A stretch of 6,874 nt of DNA from Acidobacteriota bacterium (GTDB taxonomy: Bacteria > Acidobacteriota > Terriglobia > Acidoferrales > 2-02-FULL-67-57), in contig JACQTG010000274.1 in NCBI GenBank assembly GCA_016210895.1, positions 1-6,874 of the forward strand, written 5' to 3'. The notes below the pieces were generated by a model. That model ran no database searches and had not been told where the DNA came from. It was given only the letters and a program-made list of their open reading frames with translations. Made by a program: the position numbers and the translations under genes. Below, one piece after another: positions 1-6,872 of this stretch (positions are counted from its first letter, which is position 1; each line of letters opens with the position of its first letter).

Positions 1-689
1 GAGCCCATCCCGCCCGTATTGGGTCCCTGGTCGTTGTCGTAGGCGCGCATGTAGTCCTGGGCGGGGGCGAGCGGCAGGATGGTTTCGCCGTCGGTCAGCA
101 CGATGAACGACATCTCCTCGCCTTCGAGATACTCCTCCAGCACCACGCGGTCGCCGGCCGTGCCCAACTCGCGCTTCTCCATCAGGCGCTCGATGATGGC
201 GGTAGATTCGTCGGGCGAATTGCCGATCAGCACGCCCTTGCCGGCGGCCAACCCATCGGCCTTAATCACCACCGGGTACTCGTAGCTGCACAGGGCGCTG
301 TAGGCGTCGCCGGGGGTGTCGCAGACGGTGAAGAAGGCCGTGGGGATGCCGTGCCGCTGCATAAACTTCTTGGCAAATGCCTTGCTGGCTTCGATTTCCG
401 CCGCCCCCTTCGTTGGTCCGACCAGACGCAGGCCGCGCCGACGAAACTCGTCGGCAATGCCGCGCGCCAACGGCAGCTCCGGACCGACCACCGTCAGGTC
501 AGCCTGGAGCCTTTCGGCCAGGCTGGCGAGAGCCGCGAGGTCGGTGACGTCGGCGGAGATACATTCGGCGTCGCGGGCTATGCCGGCGTTGCCGGGGGCA
601 CAGTAGACCTTGGTGGCGCCGGGGCTCTGCGCCAGCTTCCAGGCCAACGCATGCTCGCGCCCACCGCTCCCGATAACCAGTACCTTCAT
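1..689 (-). CDS. purD: Phosphoribosylamine-glycine ligase (GAR synthetase), N-terminal part
   Basis: PurD joins 5-phosphoribosylamine and glycine using ATP, the second step of de novo purine synthesis, in the cytosol. Reading leftwards from the ATG at 689, the protein opens with MKVLVIGSGGREHAL, the hallmark PurD N-terminus with its glycine-rich loop. It continues with a VVGPELPLA segment near residue 67, then VIKADGLAAGKGV of the ATP-grasp domain and, at the window edge, QGPNTGGMG. About 229 codons are present, a little over half of the usual 420-430 residues; the C-terminal half lies beyond the left edge. No frameshift or stop interrupts the visible part. It is transcribed divergently from the HAD gene. 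No strong Shine-Dalgarno is visible before the ATG. Identification rests on motifs recognised by eye and is secure. Confidence 0.96.
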   Translation of the reverse strand, partial: MKVLVIGSGGREHALAWKLAQSPGATKVYCAPGNAGIARDAECISADVTDLAALASLAERLQADLTVVGPELPLARGIADEFRRRGLRLVGPTKGAAEIEASKAFAKKFMQRHGIPTAFFTVCDTPGDAYSALCSYEYPVVIKADGLAAGKGVLIGNSPDESTAIIERLMEKRELGTAGDRVVLEEYLEGEEMSFIVLTDGETILPLAPAQDYMRAYDNDQGPNTGGMG

Positions 690-712
690 CTGAATGTCTC
701 GCGAGGGCGCTC

Positions 713-742
713 ATTGTACACCGTTGAACCGGCAAAGCCGAA
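713..742 (-). promoter_or_regulatory. Candidate purD promoter
   Basis: On the minus strand a good -10 box, TACAAT, lies at 713-718. Eighteen bases upstream is a poor -35, TTCGGC (737-742). A start about seven bases below the -10 would give a leader of roughly 17 nt before the purD ATG at 689. The position is sensible in a divergent gap, but only the -10 is convincing. Confidence 0.35.
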
Positions 743-753
743 CCGGGTATTCT
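724..753 (+). promoter_or_regulatory. Candidate promoter of the HAD/FHA/kinase operon
   Basis: TTGAAC (724-729) and TATTCT (748-753) are separated by 18 bases and resemble sigma-70-type -35 and -10 boxes. Transcription would begin near 760, at or just after the proposed start codons (ATG 757, GTG 760), so the mRNA would be leaderless or nearly so. No Shine-Dalgarno precedes either start, which fits. Within this stretch GAACCGG occurs at 726-732 and again at 740-746, and CGGC-AAA-GCCG forms a small hairpin at 730-740. The call rests on box matches alone. Confidence 0.3.
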
Positions 754-756
754 CGA

Positions 757-1470
757 ATGGTGACCCGGCCCATTCGCCTCCGGGACGTCCAGGCCATCAC
801 CTTCGACTGCTACGGGACGCTGATTGACTGGGAAGGCGGCGCCAAGCGGACCCTCGCAGAGTTGCTGAGGCAGAAAGAAACGGGTGCAGAGCACCCCTTC
901 CGGACTGAGGACCTGGATCAATTCTTTCAAGACTGGGAGCGGGAGCAGAAGCAGCGCATCCAAGAAGCCTACGCTCCTTACCGCCAGATTGCTGCCGAGA
1001 GCTTTCTCGCCGTCGCCCGCTCGCTTACCCTGCCGCTGACGGAGGCAGACGCCCGTGGCTTCGCCGAGGCCATCCCGCGCTGGCCGCCTTTCCCCGACAC
1101 GGTGGCAGCCCTGACGGCGCTGGGGGAGCAGGTGCGCCTGGGTATCATCTCCAACATCGACGACGCGCTGCTGGCGGGCTCGGTGGCGCAACTGGGCACT
1201 GACTTCGCTGTCCAGGTGACGGCCGAGCAGGCGCGCGCCTACAAGCCCGCCCGCCGGCCGTTTGAGCTGGCGCTCGCGCGCCTGGCGCTACCCGCGCATC
1301 TGGTGGCGCACGCCGCCTTCGGTTTCGACTACGACATCACTACCGCCTCTGCCCTCGGCTTTCGCACCATCCTGGTGCGACGCGGACGGGTGGACTTCCC
1401 CGCCCAGCCCGTGCCGGACGTGATCGCTGCCGACCTAGCCGAACTCGCCTCCGCCTTTGCCGGAGTGTGA
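757..1470 (+). CDS. HAD-superfamily hydrolase, haloacid dehalogenase type II-like
   Basis: A 237-residue cytosolic hydrolase of the haloacid dehalogenase superfamily. Motif I is TFDCYGTLID, with nucleophile D17. Two residues later stands Tyr rather than Asp, the DxY pattern of the dehalogenase-like branch; typical HAD phosphatases have DxD. Motif II is GIISNIDD with S132, motif III contains K163 (AYKPARRPFE), and motif IV is GFDYDITTASALGF with D193. The first Asp of the usual GDS motif is absent. Length is normal for the group. The helical cap would lie between motifs I and II. I start at ATG 757 because the domain begins there; an in-frame ATG at 694 would add 21 unconserved-looking residues and sit 5 bp from the purD start. 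It is first in the plus-strand operon, 30 bp before the FHA gene. Substrate is unknown, and many relatives annotated as dehalogenases have not been tested. Confidence 0.85.
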   Translation: MVTRPIRLRDVQAITFDCYGTLIDWEGGAKRTLAELLRQKETGAEHPFRTEDLDQFFQDWEREQKQRIQEAYAPYRQIAAESFLAVARSLTLPLTEADARGFAEAIPRWPPFPDTVAALTALGEQVRLGIISNIDDALLAGSVAQLGTDFAVQVTAEQARAYKPARRPFELALARLALPAHLVAHAAFGFDYDITTASALGFRTILVRRGRVDFPAQPVPDVIAADLAELASAFAGV

Positions 1471-1500
1471 TAGGATGGAGCACCAACAAGAGACCCGCAG

Positions 1501-2019
1501 ATGATTGTCCAGTGCCCGAAGTGCCAAGCGCGCTACCGCATCGAGGAAAAGCAACTGGCCGGGCGCATGCGTGTGCAGGTGAAGTGCACCAAGTGCCAAA
1601 CGGTCTTTCCCGTCAACCCGGCGGAAGCGAACCCGGCGGCGACGGCCTCCGCAGCCGGCGGCTCGGCTCCCGAGGCCACGCTGGTCAGCCGAAAGAGCCA
1701 GAGCCTGCACCTGCCGGAGGGCAAGACCGTGGCTCTGTCGGTGACCTCTGGCCCCGCCAAGGGCCAGGTCTTCTCCATCACCAAGCCCCGGGTGACGATT
1801 GGCCGCGGCAACGCCGACCTTGTGCTCGACGACCCCGAAGTCAGCCGCCAGCACTGCGCGTTGGAACTGCGCGGCTCGACCGCCTTGCTCGTCGACCTGG
1901 GGAGCACCAACGGGACTTTCGTCAATGACCAGAAAATCGAAACCTCAGAGCTTGAGCATCTCTCGGAGTTCCACATCGGCTCCAGTACCCTGATGCTGAC
2001 CATCACCGCGAAGAGCTAG
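1501..2019 (+). CDS. MJ0042-type zinc-ribbon and FHA domain protein
   Basis: A 172-residue soluble protein with no signal peptide or membrane segment. Residues 1-38 form a zinc ribbon of the MJ0042 type, with CPKC at 5-8 and CTKC at 29-32. A low-complexity Ala/Pro linker (about 39-75) follows, then an FHA domain (about 77-169). The FHA phosphothreonine-pocket residues are all visible: GRG with R102, SRQH with S115, R116 and H118, and GSTNGTF with N137, so it should bind phosphothreonine. The linker contains T60 in PEATLVS, placed like the phosphorylated Thr of actinobacterial GarA; that comparison is inference. A weak AAGAGA lies seven bases before the ATG. The kinase gene begins 48 bp downstream, making the protein a likely substrate or reader of that kinase. 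What the zinc ribbon binds is unknown. Confidence 0.88.
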   Translation: MIVQCPKCQARYRIEEKQLAGRMRVQVKCTKCQTVFPVNPAEANPAATASAAGGSAPEATLVSRKSQSLHLPEGKTVALSVTSGPAKGQVFSITKPRVTIGRGNADLVLDDPEVSRQHCALELRGSTALLVDLGSTNGTFVNDQKIETSELEHLSEFHIGSSTLMLTITAKS

Positions 2020-2024
2020 ACCGC

Positions 2025-2034
2025 CAGGCGCCTG
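2025..2034. repeat. 10-bp perfect palindrome between FHA and kinase genes
   Basis: CAGGCGCCTG is a perfect palindrome six bases after the FHA gene stop, in the 48-bp gap before the kinase. It has no loop and no following T-run, so it is not a standard terminator. It could be a protein site or chance in GC-rich DNA. Confidence 0.3.
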
Positions 2035-2067
2035 TCGCCGGCATCCAACTCGTCTACAGGCAGGCCT

Positions 2068-3729
<1,662 letters not shown>

Positions 3730-3762
3730 GCCCCCTCACGGGTCGGCCGCCTATCGCTTACC

Positions 3763-4935
3763 TCAGCGCACCCGCAACACTTGGCTGCCGCACAGCAACG
3801 TGTCCCCGGAAGCGAGCAGGCTGCGGCCGCGGATTTTAAGAAAGCTGCCGTTGGTGCTACCCAGGTCCTCGAGATAAAAAGCCCCCTGGACGATACGGAT
3901 GCGCGCGTGGGCGGCGGAGAGGAAAGCATCTTCGGGAAAGGTAACCTCGCCTTTCGTGCGGCCCAATACCGTGACTTCCCGCTTCAGCGGAAACCGCCGC
4001 CGCCTCACCAGCAACGCCGCCTCCCGGCTCTTCCCACCCGCCGCCGGTTGGAATTCTATCAGTTGCTTGCCCAGAACAAATACGTCCCCCGGCTTCAGGG
4101 CCGCCGGCTCCCGCAGGCGCAGGAACACGCCCGTCGGGCTAAGGTCCTCTACCCAGAGGCCCGAGGGCTCGCAGCGGAAGCGGGCATGGCGGGTGGCGAG
4201 GAGGGGGTCACGGGGAAAGCGAATGTCACCCTCCCGGCGGCCGAGAATGGTTTCGCTCTGCGTCAACGCATACTCGGCCGTGGGCGCGCCCGCGGCGTCC
4301 AGTAGGAGCAGCGAGTAGGCCGTAGGTGCGGTCCCTGGTCGCTCCTCCTGCCAGGCCACCTCAAGAAGTTCCTGAGCGGTAGATTTGCCCCGCAACTCCA
4401 CCGGCCCCAGTGGCTTGAACTCCCACGGCATCGGCCTCGTGGCCTCGGCCACCGCCGCCGAAATCAGAATCTCATTCGCCCCCGCCAGCGCCTGCACCCG
4501 CGCAGCAACGTTCACCACATCACCAAAGACATCGTTCTCCTTGACGAAGCCGCTGCCATAATTGACTCCGATGCGTAACTCGATCCGGTCTGCAGGCGGC
4601 CGGCGGGCATTGAAGGCGACAAACTCCTGCTGCAACGCCACCGCCGCCTTCACTGCCTCCCGCGGGTCGGCAAAATAGGCCAAGATGGCATCCCCGAGCG
4701 TCTTGACGACGCGCCCGCCAAACCGCCTGATCGGGGGCGTTGCGCGGTCCACAAAGCCCTGCACCATCGTCACCCCGGACACATCCCCCCGCCGGTCGAA
4801 GAAACGCGTCGAGCCCGTAATGTCCGCGAACAAGACCGCAAACTCTTGCTTGTAGGCGGCCAGCTCCGCGTCCAACTTAGCCCGGCGGCGGAGCAGATCT
4901 TCTAGAGGAGGCTTGGGTTCCTTTCTGCGAGCCAC
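3763..4935 (-). CDS. Class III adenylyl cyclase with two C-terminal FHA domains
   Basis: A 390-residue soluble protein with no membrane segment. A basic N-terminal helix (about 10-31) leads into a class III cyclase domain (about 32-195). Metal-binding D38 and D82, adenine-selecting K78 and D135, and transition-state N142 and R146 are all present. Spacings D-44-D, K-4-D, D-7-N and N-4-R match those I recall for the mycobacterial cyclase Rv1625c, so an active ATP-using homodimer making cAMP is expected. FHA1 (about 224-296) has R233 and H250, but SPTG (266-269) replaces STNG. FHA2 (about 320-389) has R326, S340, H343 and intact GSTNG. The start is GTG with no Shine-Dalgarno; the frame closes upstream at TAG 4957-4959 with no better codon. 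It follows parB by 16 bp, suggesting co-transcription and perhaps translational coupling, and converges on the kinase gene. Its FHA domains make it a plausible phosphothreonine-controlled cyclase. Confidence 0.93.
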   Translation of the reverse strand: MARRKEPKPPLEDLLRRRAKLDAELAAYKQEFAVLFADITGSTRFFDRRGDVSGVTMVQGFVDRATPPIRRFGGRVVKTLGDAILAYFADPREAVKAAVALQQEFVAFNARRPPADRIELRIGVNYGSGFVKENDVFGDVVNVAARVQALAGANEILISAAVAEATRPMPWEFKPLGPVELRGKSTAQELLEVAWQEERPGTAPTAYSLLLLDAAGAPTAEYALTQSETILGRREGDIRFPRDPLLATRHARFRCEPSGLWVEDLSPTGVFLRLREPAALKPGDVFVLGKQLIEFQPAAGGKSREAALLVRRRRFPLKREVTVLGRTKGEVTFPEDAFLSAAHARIRIVQGAFYLEDLGSTNGSFLKIRGRSLLASGDTLLCGSQVLRVR

Positions 4936-4951
4936 GGCAGGGGAGAATCCG

Positions 4952-5866
4952 CTAATCTACTACAGTAGGCGTAACAACGCCCGATTTCCTCGCAATTGTG
5001 TAGTAGATGCGGTTCAGGTCTTCGAGTGAGTAGTAGTCGATTTCGATCCGCCCACGATGGGGCTTATACTCAAACACGCGCACGCGCGTGCCGAGGGCGT
5101 TCTGCATCTCCTCAATCGCGGCGCGCAGGTTGGGATCGATCGTTGGGCTGGGCCTGGGCTTCTTTGCCGCGGGAAGTCGACGTTCGACCATTTCTTCAGC
5201 CTGTCGAACCGAAACGTGGCGGCTGGCCATCCGCCGCGCCAGTACCCGCTGAACCACGGGTGCCTCCTCGAGGCGCAGCAAGGCACGCGCATGCCCGGCC
5301 GACAGCTTGTGCGTTTCCACCAGCTCCAGGACATCGGCCGGCAGCCGTAGTAGCCGGAGCGTGTTCGCGACCGTCGCCCGATCCTTGCCTGTCCGCTCGG
5401 CAATCTCTTCTTGGGTCACGCCGAACTCGTGCGACAGTCGCTCAAAGGCGCGTGCCTGCTCAATCGGGTTCAGGTCCGCACGCTGGAGGTTCTCGATCAG
5501 GGAGAGCTCGAGCGCCTGCTCGTCCGACATTGTCCGCACCAGCGCCGGGATCCGCTCCAGCCCGGCCAGGCGGACTGCCCGTAGGCGCCGCTCGCCGGCG
5601 ACCAACTGATAGCGGCCGCCGGCTGGACGGACGATAACCGGCTGAACCACGCCGCCAGCCTTGATCGACCGGGTCAACTCCTCCATACCGGCGGGGTCGA
5701 AGTGCGCACGCGGCTGAAACGGCGAGGCCTCGATGAGCTCTGTCGCAAGCTCTTGCAGACCGGCGACCGGGCTCGGCGGCGCGGCTGGTCGCGCAGACGC
5801 GACCGGCGCCTCCTCCAGGTCACGAAGCAACGCGCTCAGTCCCTTGCCCAGCGCCTTTCGTGTCAT
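4952..5866 (-). CDS. parB: Chromosome-partitioning protein ParB (Spo0J family)
   Basis: A 304-residue CTP-dependent DNA clamp that loads at parS and works with ParA. The N-terminal KALGKGLSALL (4-14) is the usual ParA-contact peptide. After a Pro/Ala linker comes the ParB/Srx nuclease-like domain, with PFQPR (49-53), GERRLRA (91-97, the CTP-binding box) and ENLQR (125-129). Then comes the helix-turn-helix region, with VTQEEIAERTGKDRATVAN from about 151, and a C-terminal dimerisation segment containing RIEIDYYSLEDLNRI. Length is typical. I start at ATG 5866 because a perfect AGGAGG lies nine bases upstream and the protein then opens at the conserved peptide; an in-frame start at 5896 would add ten unrelated residues. 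It overlaps the end of parA by 47 nt. All expected motifs are intact. Confidence 0.96.
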   Translation of the reverse strand: MTRKALGKGLSALLRDLEEAPVASARPAAPPSPVAGLQELATELIEASPFQPRAHFDPAGMEELTRSIKAGGVVQPVIVRPAGGRYQLVAGERRLRAVRLAGLERIPALVRTMSDEQALELSLIENLQRADLNPIEQARAFERLSHEFGVTQEEIAERTGKDRATVANTLRLLRLPADVLELVETHKLSAGHARALLRLEEAPVVQRVLARRMASRHVSVRQAEEMVERRLPAAKKPRPSPTIDPNLRAAIEEMQNALGTRVRVFEYKPHRGRIEIDYYSLEDLNRIYYTIARKSGVVTPTVVD

Positions 5867-6620
5867 TGGCAGCGACCTCCTGCGCGAGCTGCACATAGGC
5901 TTGGCAGCCGCGTGAAGTGGGTTCGTAGAGAAGAATGGGTTTGCCGTAACTCGGCGCTTCGGCCAAGCGCACGCTGCGCGGAATCACGCTCGCGAAGACC
6001 TGTCCCCCGAAGAAGTCGCGCAGCTCAGCCAGAACCTGGCGGGATAGATTCGTGCGCTCATCGTACATGGTGGGCAGAATGCCTTCGACCGCCAGTTGAG
6101 AATTCAGGCTGCGGCGGACGCGCATCAACGTGTCGAGCAATTCGCTCACGCCCTCGAGCGCCAGGTACTCGCATTGGATAGGGATCAGAACCGAATCCGC
6201 CGCGGCCAAGGCGTTGAGGGTAAGCAGATCCAGGGCCGGCGGACAGTCGATCAGGATAAAGGGGTAGTTCGCTCGCACTGGCAGCAGCGCATTCTTGAGC
6301 TTGAACTCCCGGTCAGCCAGCGCCACCAGTTCCACCGTGGCACCGACCAGATTCTTGTCGGAAGGGATCAGTTGCAGCCCCGGAACCGGAGTGGCGATCA
6401 TCAGATTTTGCAGTGGCTCGCCAAAAACCAGGCCGTGGTAGAGCGAGCGGCGTGCAGGGTCCCGAGGGAATCCGAGGGCAGAGGTGGCGTTGGCCTGGGG
6501 GTCGGAATCGATCAGCAGGACGGCGCTGCCGGAATTGGCCAAGGACGTGGCAAGATTGACGGCGGTGGTGGTCTTGCCTACACCCCCTTTTTGGTTGGCG
6601 ACGGCGATGACCTTAGCCAA
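5820..6620 (-). CDS. parA: Chromosome-partitioning ATPase ParA (Soj family)
   Basis: A 266-residue deviant-Walker ATPase that binds DNA nonspecifically as an ATP dimer and drives segregation with ParB. The P-loop is NQKGGVGKTTT (9-19), with signature K11 and catalytic K16. Walker A-prime is IDSDPQAN with D38 and D40, and Walker B is LIDCPPALD with D125. RSVRLAEAPSYGKP near the C-terminus is typical of chromosomal Soj proteins. There is no N-terminal DNA-binding extension as in plasmid type Ia ParA, so the chromosomal form is indicated. The start is TTG at 6620: the open frame extends upstream only to a TAA at 6657-6659 with no ATG or GTG between, and the family starts at this point (MAKVIAVANQKGG). 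A weak GGTGG lies six bases before it. A rare start may keep ParA expression low (inference). Confidence 0.96.
   Translation of the reverse strand: MAKVIAVANQKGGVGKTTTAVNLATSLANSGSAVLLIDSDPQANATSALGFPRDPARRSLYHGLVFGEPLQNLMIATPVPGLQLIPSDKNLVGATVELVALADREFKLKNALLPVRANYPFILIDCPPALDLLTLNALAAADSVLIPIQCEYLALEGVSELLDTLMRVRRSLNSQLAVEGILPTMYDERTNLSRQVLAELRDFFGGQVFASVIPRSVRLAEAPSYGKPILLYEPTSRGCQAYVQLAQEVAANDTKGAGQGTERVAS
5876..5881 (-). promoter_or_regulatory. Perfect Shine-Dalgarno of parB inside parA
   Basis: On the minus strand AGGAGG sits nine bases upstream of the ATG at 5866, within the last 20 codons of parA. It settles the parB start over the in-frame ATG at 5896. It is the strongest ribosome-binding site in the window, suggesting ParB is translated more efficiently than ParA, which starts with TTG. 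Confidence 0.85.
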
Positions 6621-6636
6621 GCTTTGCCACCCGCAT
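6613..6636 (-). CDS. Possible 7-codon leader ORF overlapping the parA start
   Basis: An ATG at 6636 opens the reading frame MRVAKLG, ending in TAA at 6613-6615. Its last codons overlap the parA TTG start in another frame. If translated, termination would deliver ribosomes to the rare parA start. There is no clear Shine-Dalgarno before it and chance occurrence is quite possible. Confidence 0.15.
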   Translation of the reverse strand: MRVAKLG

Positions 6637-6653
6637 GGCGCTGCGGCTGGTAG

Positions 6654-6683
6654 AAATTAGGTGAAGGAGGGGGTGGTTGTCAA
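6654..6683 (-). promoter_or_regulatory. Candidate parAB promoter
   Basis: On the minus strand a perfect -35 box TTGACA (6678-6683) is followed after 18 bases by TAATTT (6654-6659), a fair -10. Transcription would start near 6647, giving a leader of about 27 nt before the TTG of parA. It would drive parA, parB and probably the cyclase. The parS-like site lies 5 bp upstream of the -35, close enough for ParB to influence the promoter. Confidence 0.55.
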
Positions 6684-6688
6684 GAAAA

Positions 6689-6704
6689 TGTTGAACGTGA
6701 AACA
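6689..6704. promoter_or_regulatory. parS: parS-like ParB binding site
   Basis: TGTTGAACGTGAAACA matches the widely conserved bacterial parS 16-mer TGTTTCACGTGAAACA at 14 of 16 positions. The right half, including GTGAAACA, is perfect; both mismatches (G for T, A for C) fall together in the left half and break its symmetry. Its position directly upstream of the parAB promoter is where chromosomal parS sites are often found. ParB binding at this variant is likely but could be weaker than at a full palindrome. I saw no other parS-like site in the window. Confidence 0.75.
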
Positions 6705-6723
6705 TTCCAGCCCCCGCTGCAAC

Positions 6724-6736
6724 TTCTTTCTAAGAA
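6724..6736. repeat. Small inverted repeat upstream of parA
   Basis: TTCTT and AAGAA form perfect 5-bp arms around a 3-base loop. The hairpin is AT-rich and weak, with no T-run after it, so it is unlikely to be a terminator. It may be chance in this AT-richer gap. Confidence 0.2.
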
Positions 6737-6756
6737 TGACCACCAGCAGCAGCCTA

Positions 6757-6763
6757 TATAATA
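6757..6763. promoter_or_regulatory. AT-rich -10-like box in the rsmG-like/parA gap
   Basis: The AT run TATATAATA contains a perfect TATAAT on the plus strand (6757-6762) and TATTAT on the minus strand (6758-6763). Neither strand has a good -35 at normal spacing. No plus-strand gene follows, so if it is a promoter the minus strand is more sensible, as a second, upstream start for parA. Apart from this, the parS-like site and the nearer promoter, I see nothing else in 6637-6773. Confidence 0.25.
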
Positions 6764-6773
6764 CGCTATTCTG

Positions 6774-6872
6774 TCATACGATTAGCCAAGGACAACTAGC
6801 TGATTTGCCGCTACGCTGCCGACCCTTCTTCGCGCCCACCAGAATAACTCGCGACTCCGTGTGCGGGATCGG
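6774..6872 (-). CDS. C-terminal end of a gene, possibly rsmG (16S rRNA m7G methyltransferase)
   Basis: Entering from the right edge on the minus strand, one frame stays open for 32 codons and ends in TGA at 6774-6776. It begins PIPHTESRVILVGAKKG, which resembles the short C-terminal beta-strand and Lys/Arg tail of RsmG (GidB), and continues with a basic, unremarkable tail. RsmG is the usual upstream neighbour of chromosomal parA-parB, which supports the idea. The other two minus-strand frames are also open at the edge, closing after 30 and 20 codons, so the frame choice rests on resemblance alone. The identification is tentative. Confidence 0.4.
   Translation of the reverse strand, partial: PIPHTESRVILVGAKKGRQRSGKSASCPWLIV

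Noticed and set aside
694..756. Longer N-terminus for the HAD protein from ATG 694
   Set aside because: The extra 21 residues do not resemble the family, lack a ribosome site and begin 5 bp from the divergent purD start.
499..1191. Antisense open frame of 230 codons spanning the purD start and HAD gene
   Set aside because: It runs across two well-supported genes and the divergent promoter gap, with Arg/Gly/Pro-rich sequence and no domain.
5205..5220. Second parS-like site around CCGAAACGTGGC inside parB
   Set aside because: It shares only part of the core and lacks the GTGAAAC or GTTTCAC half-site, so it does not rise above chance.
5867..5896. Longer ParB from the in-frame ATG at 5896
   Set aside because: The perfect AGGAGG at 5876-5881 and the conserved KALGKGLSALL opening both favour ATG 5866.
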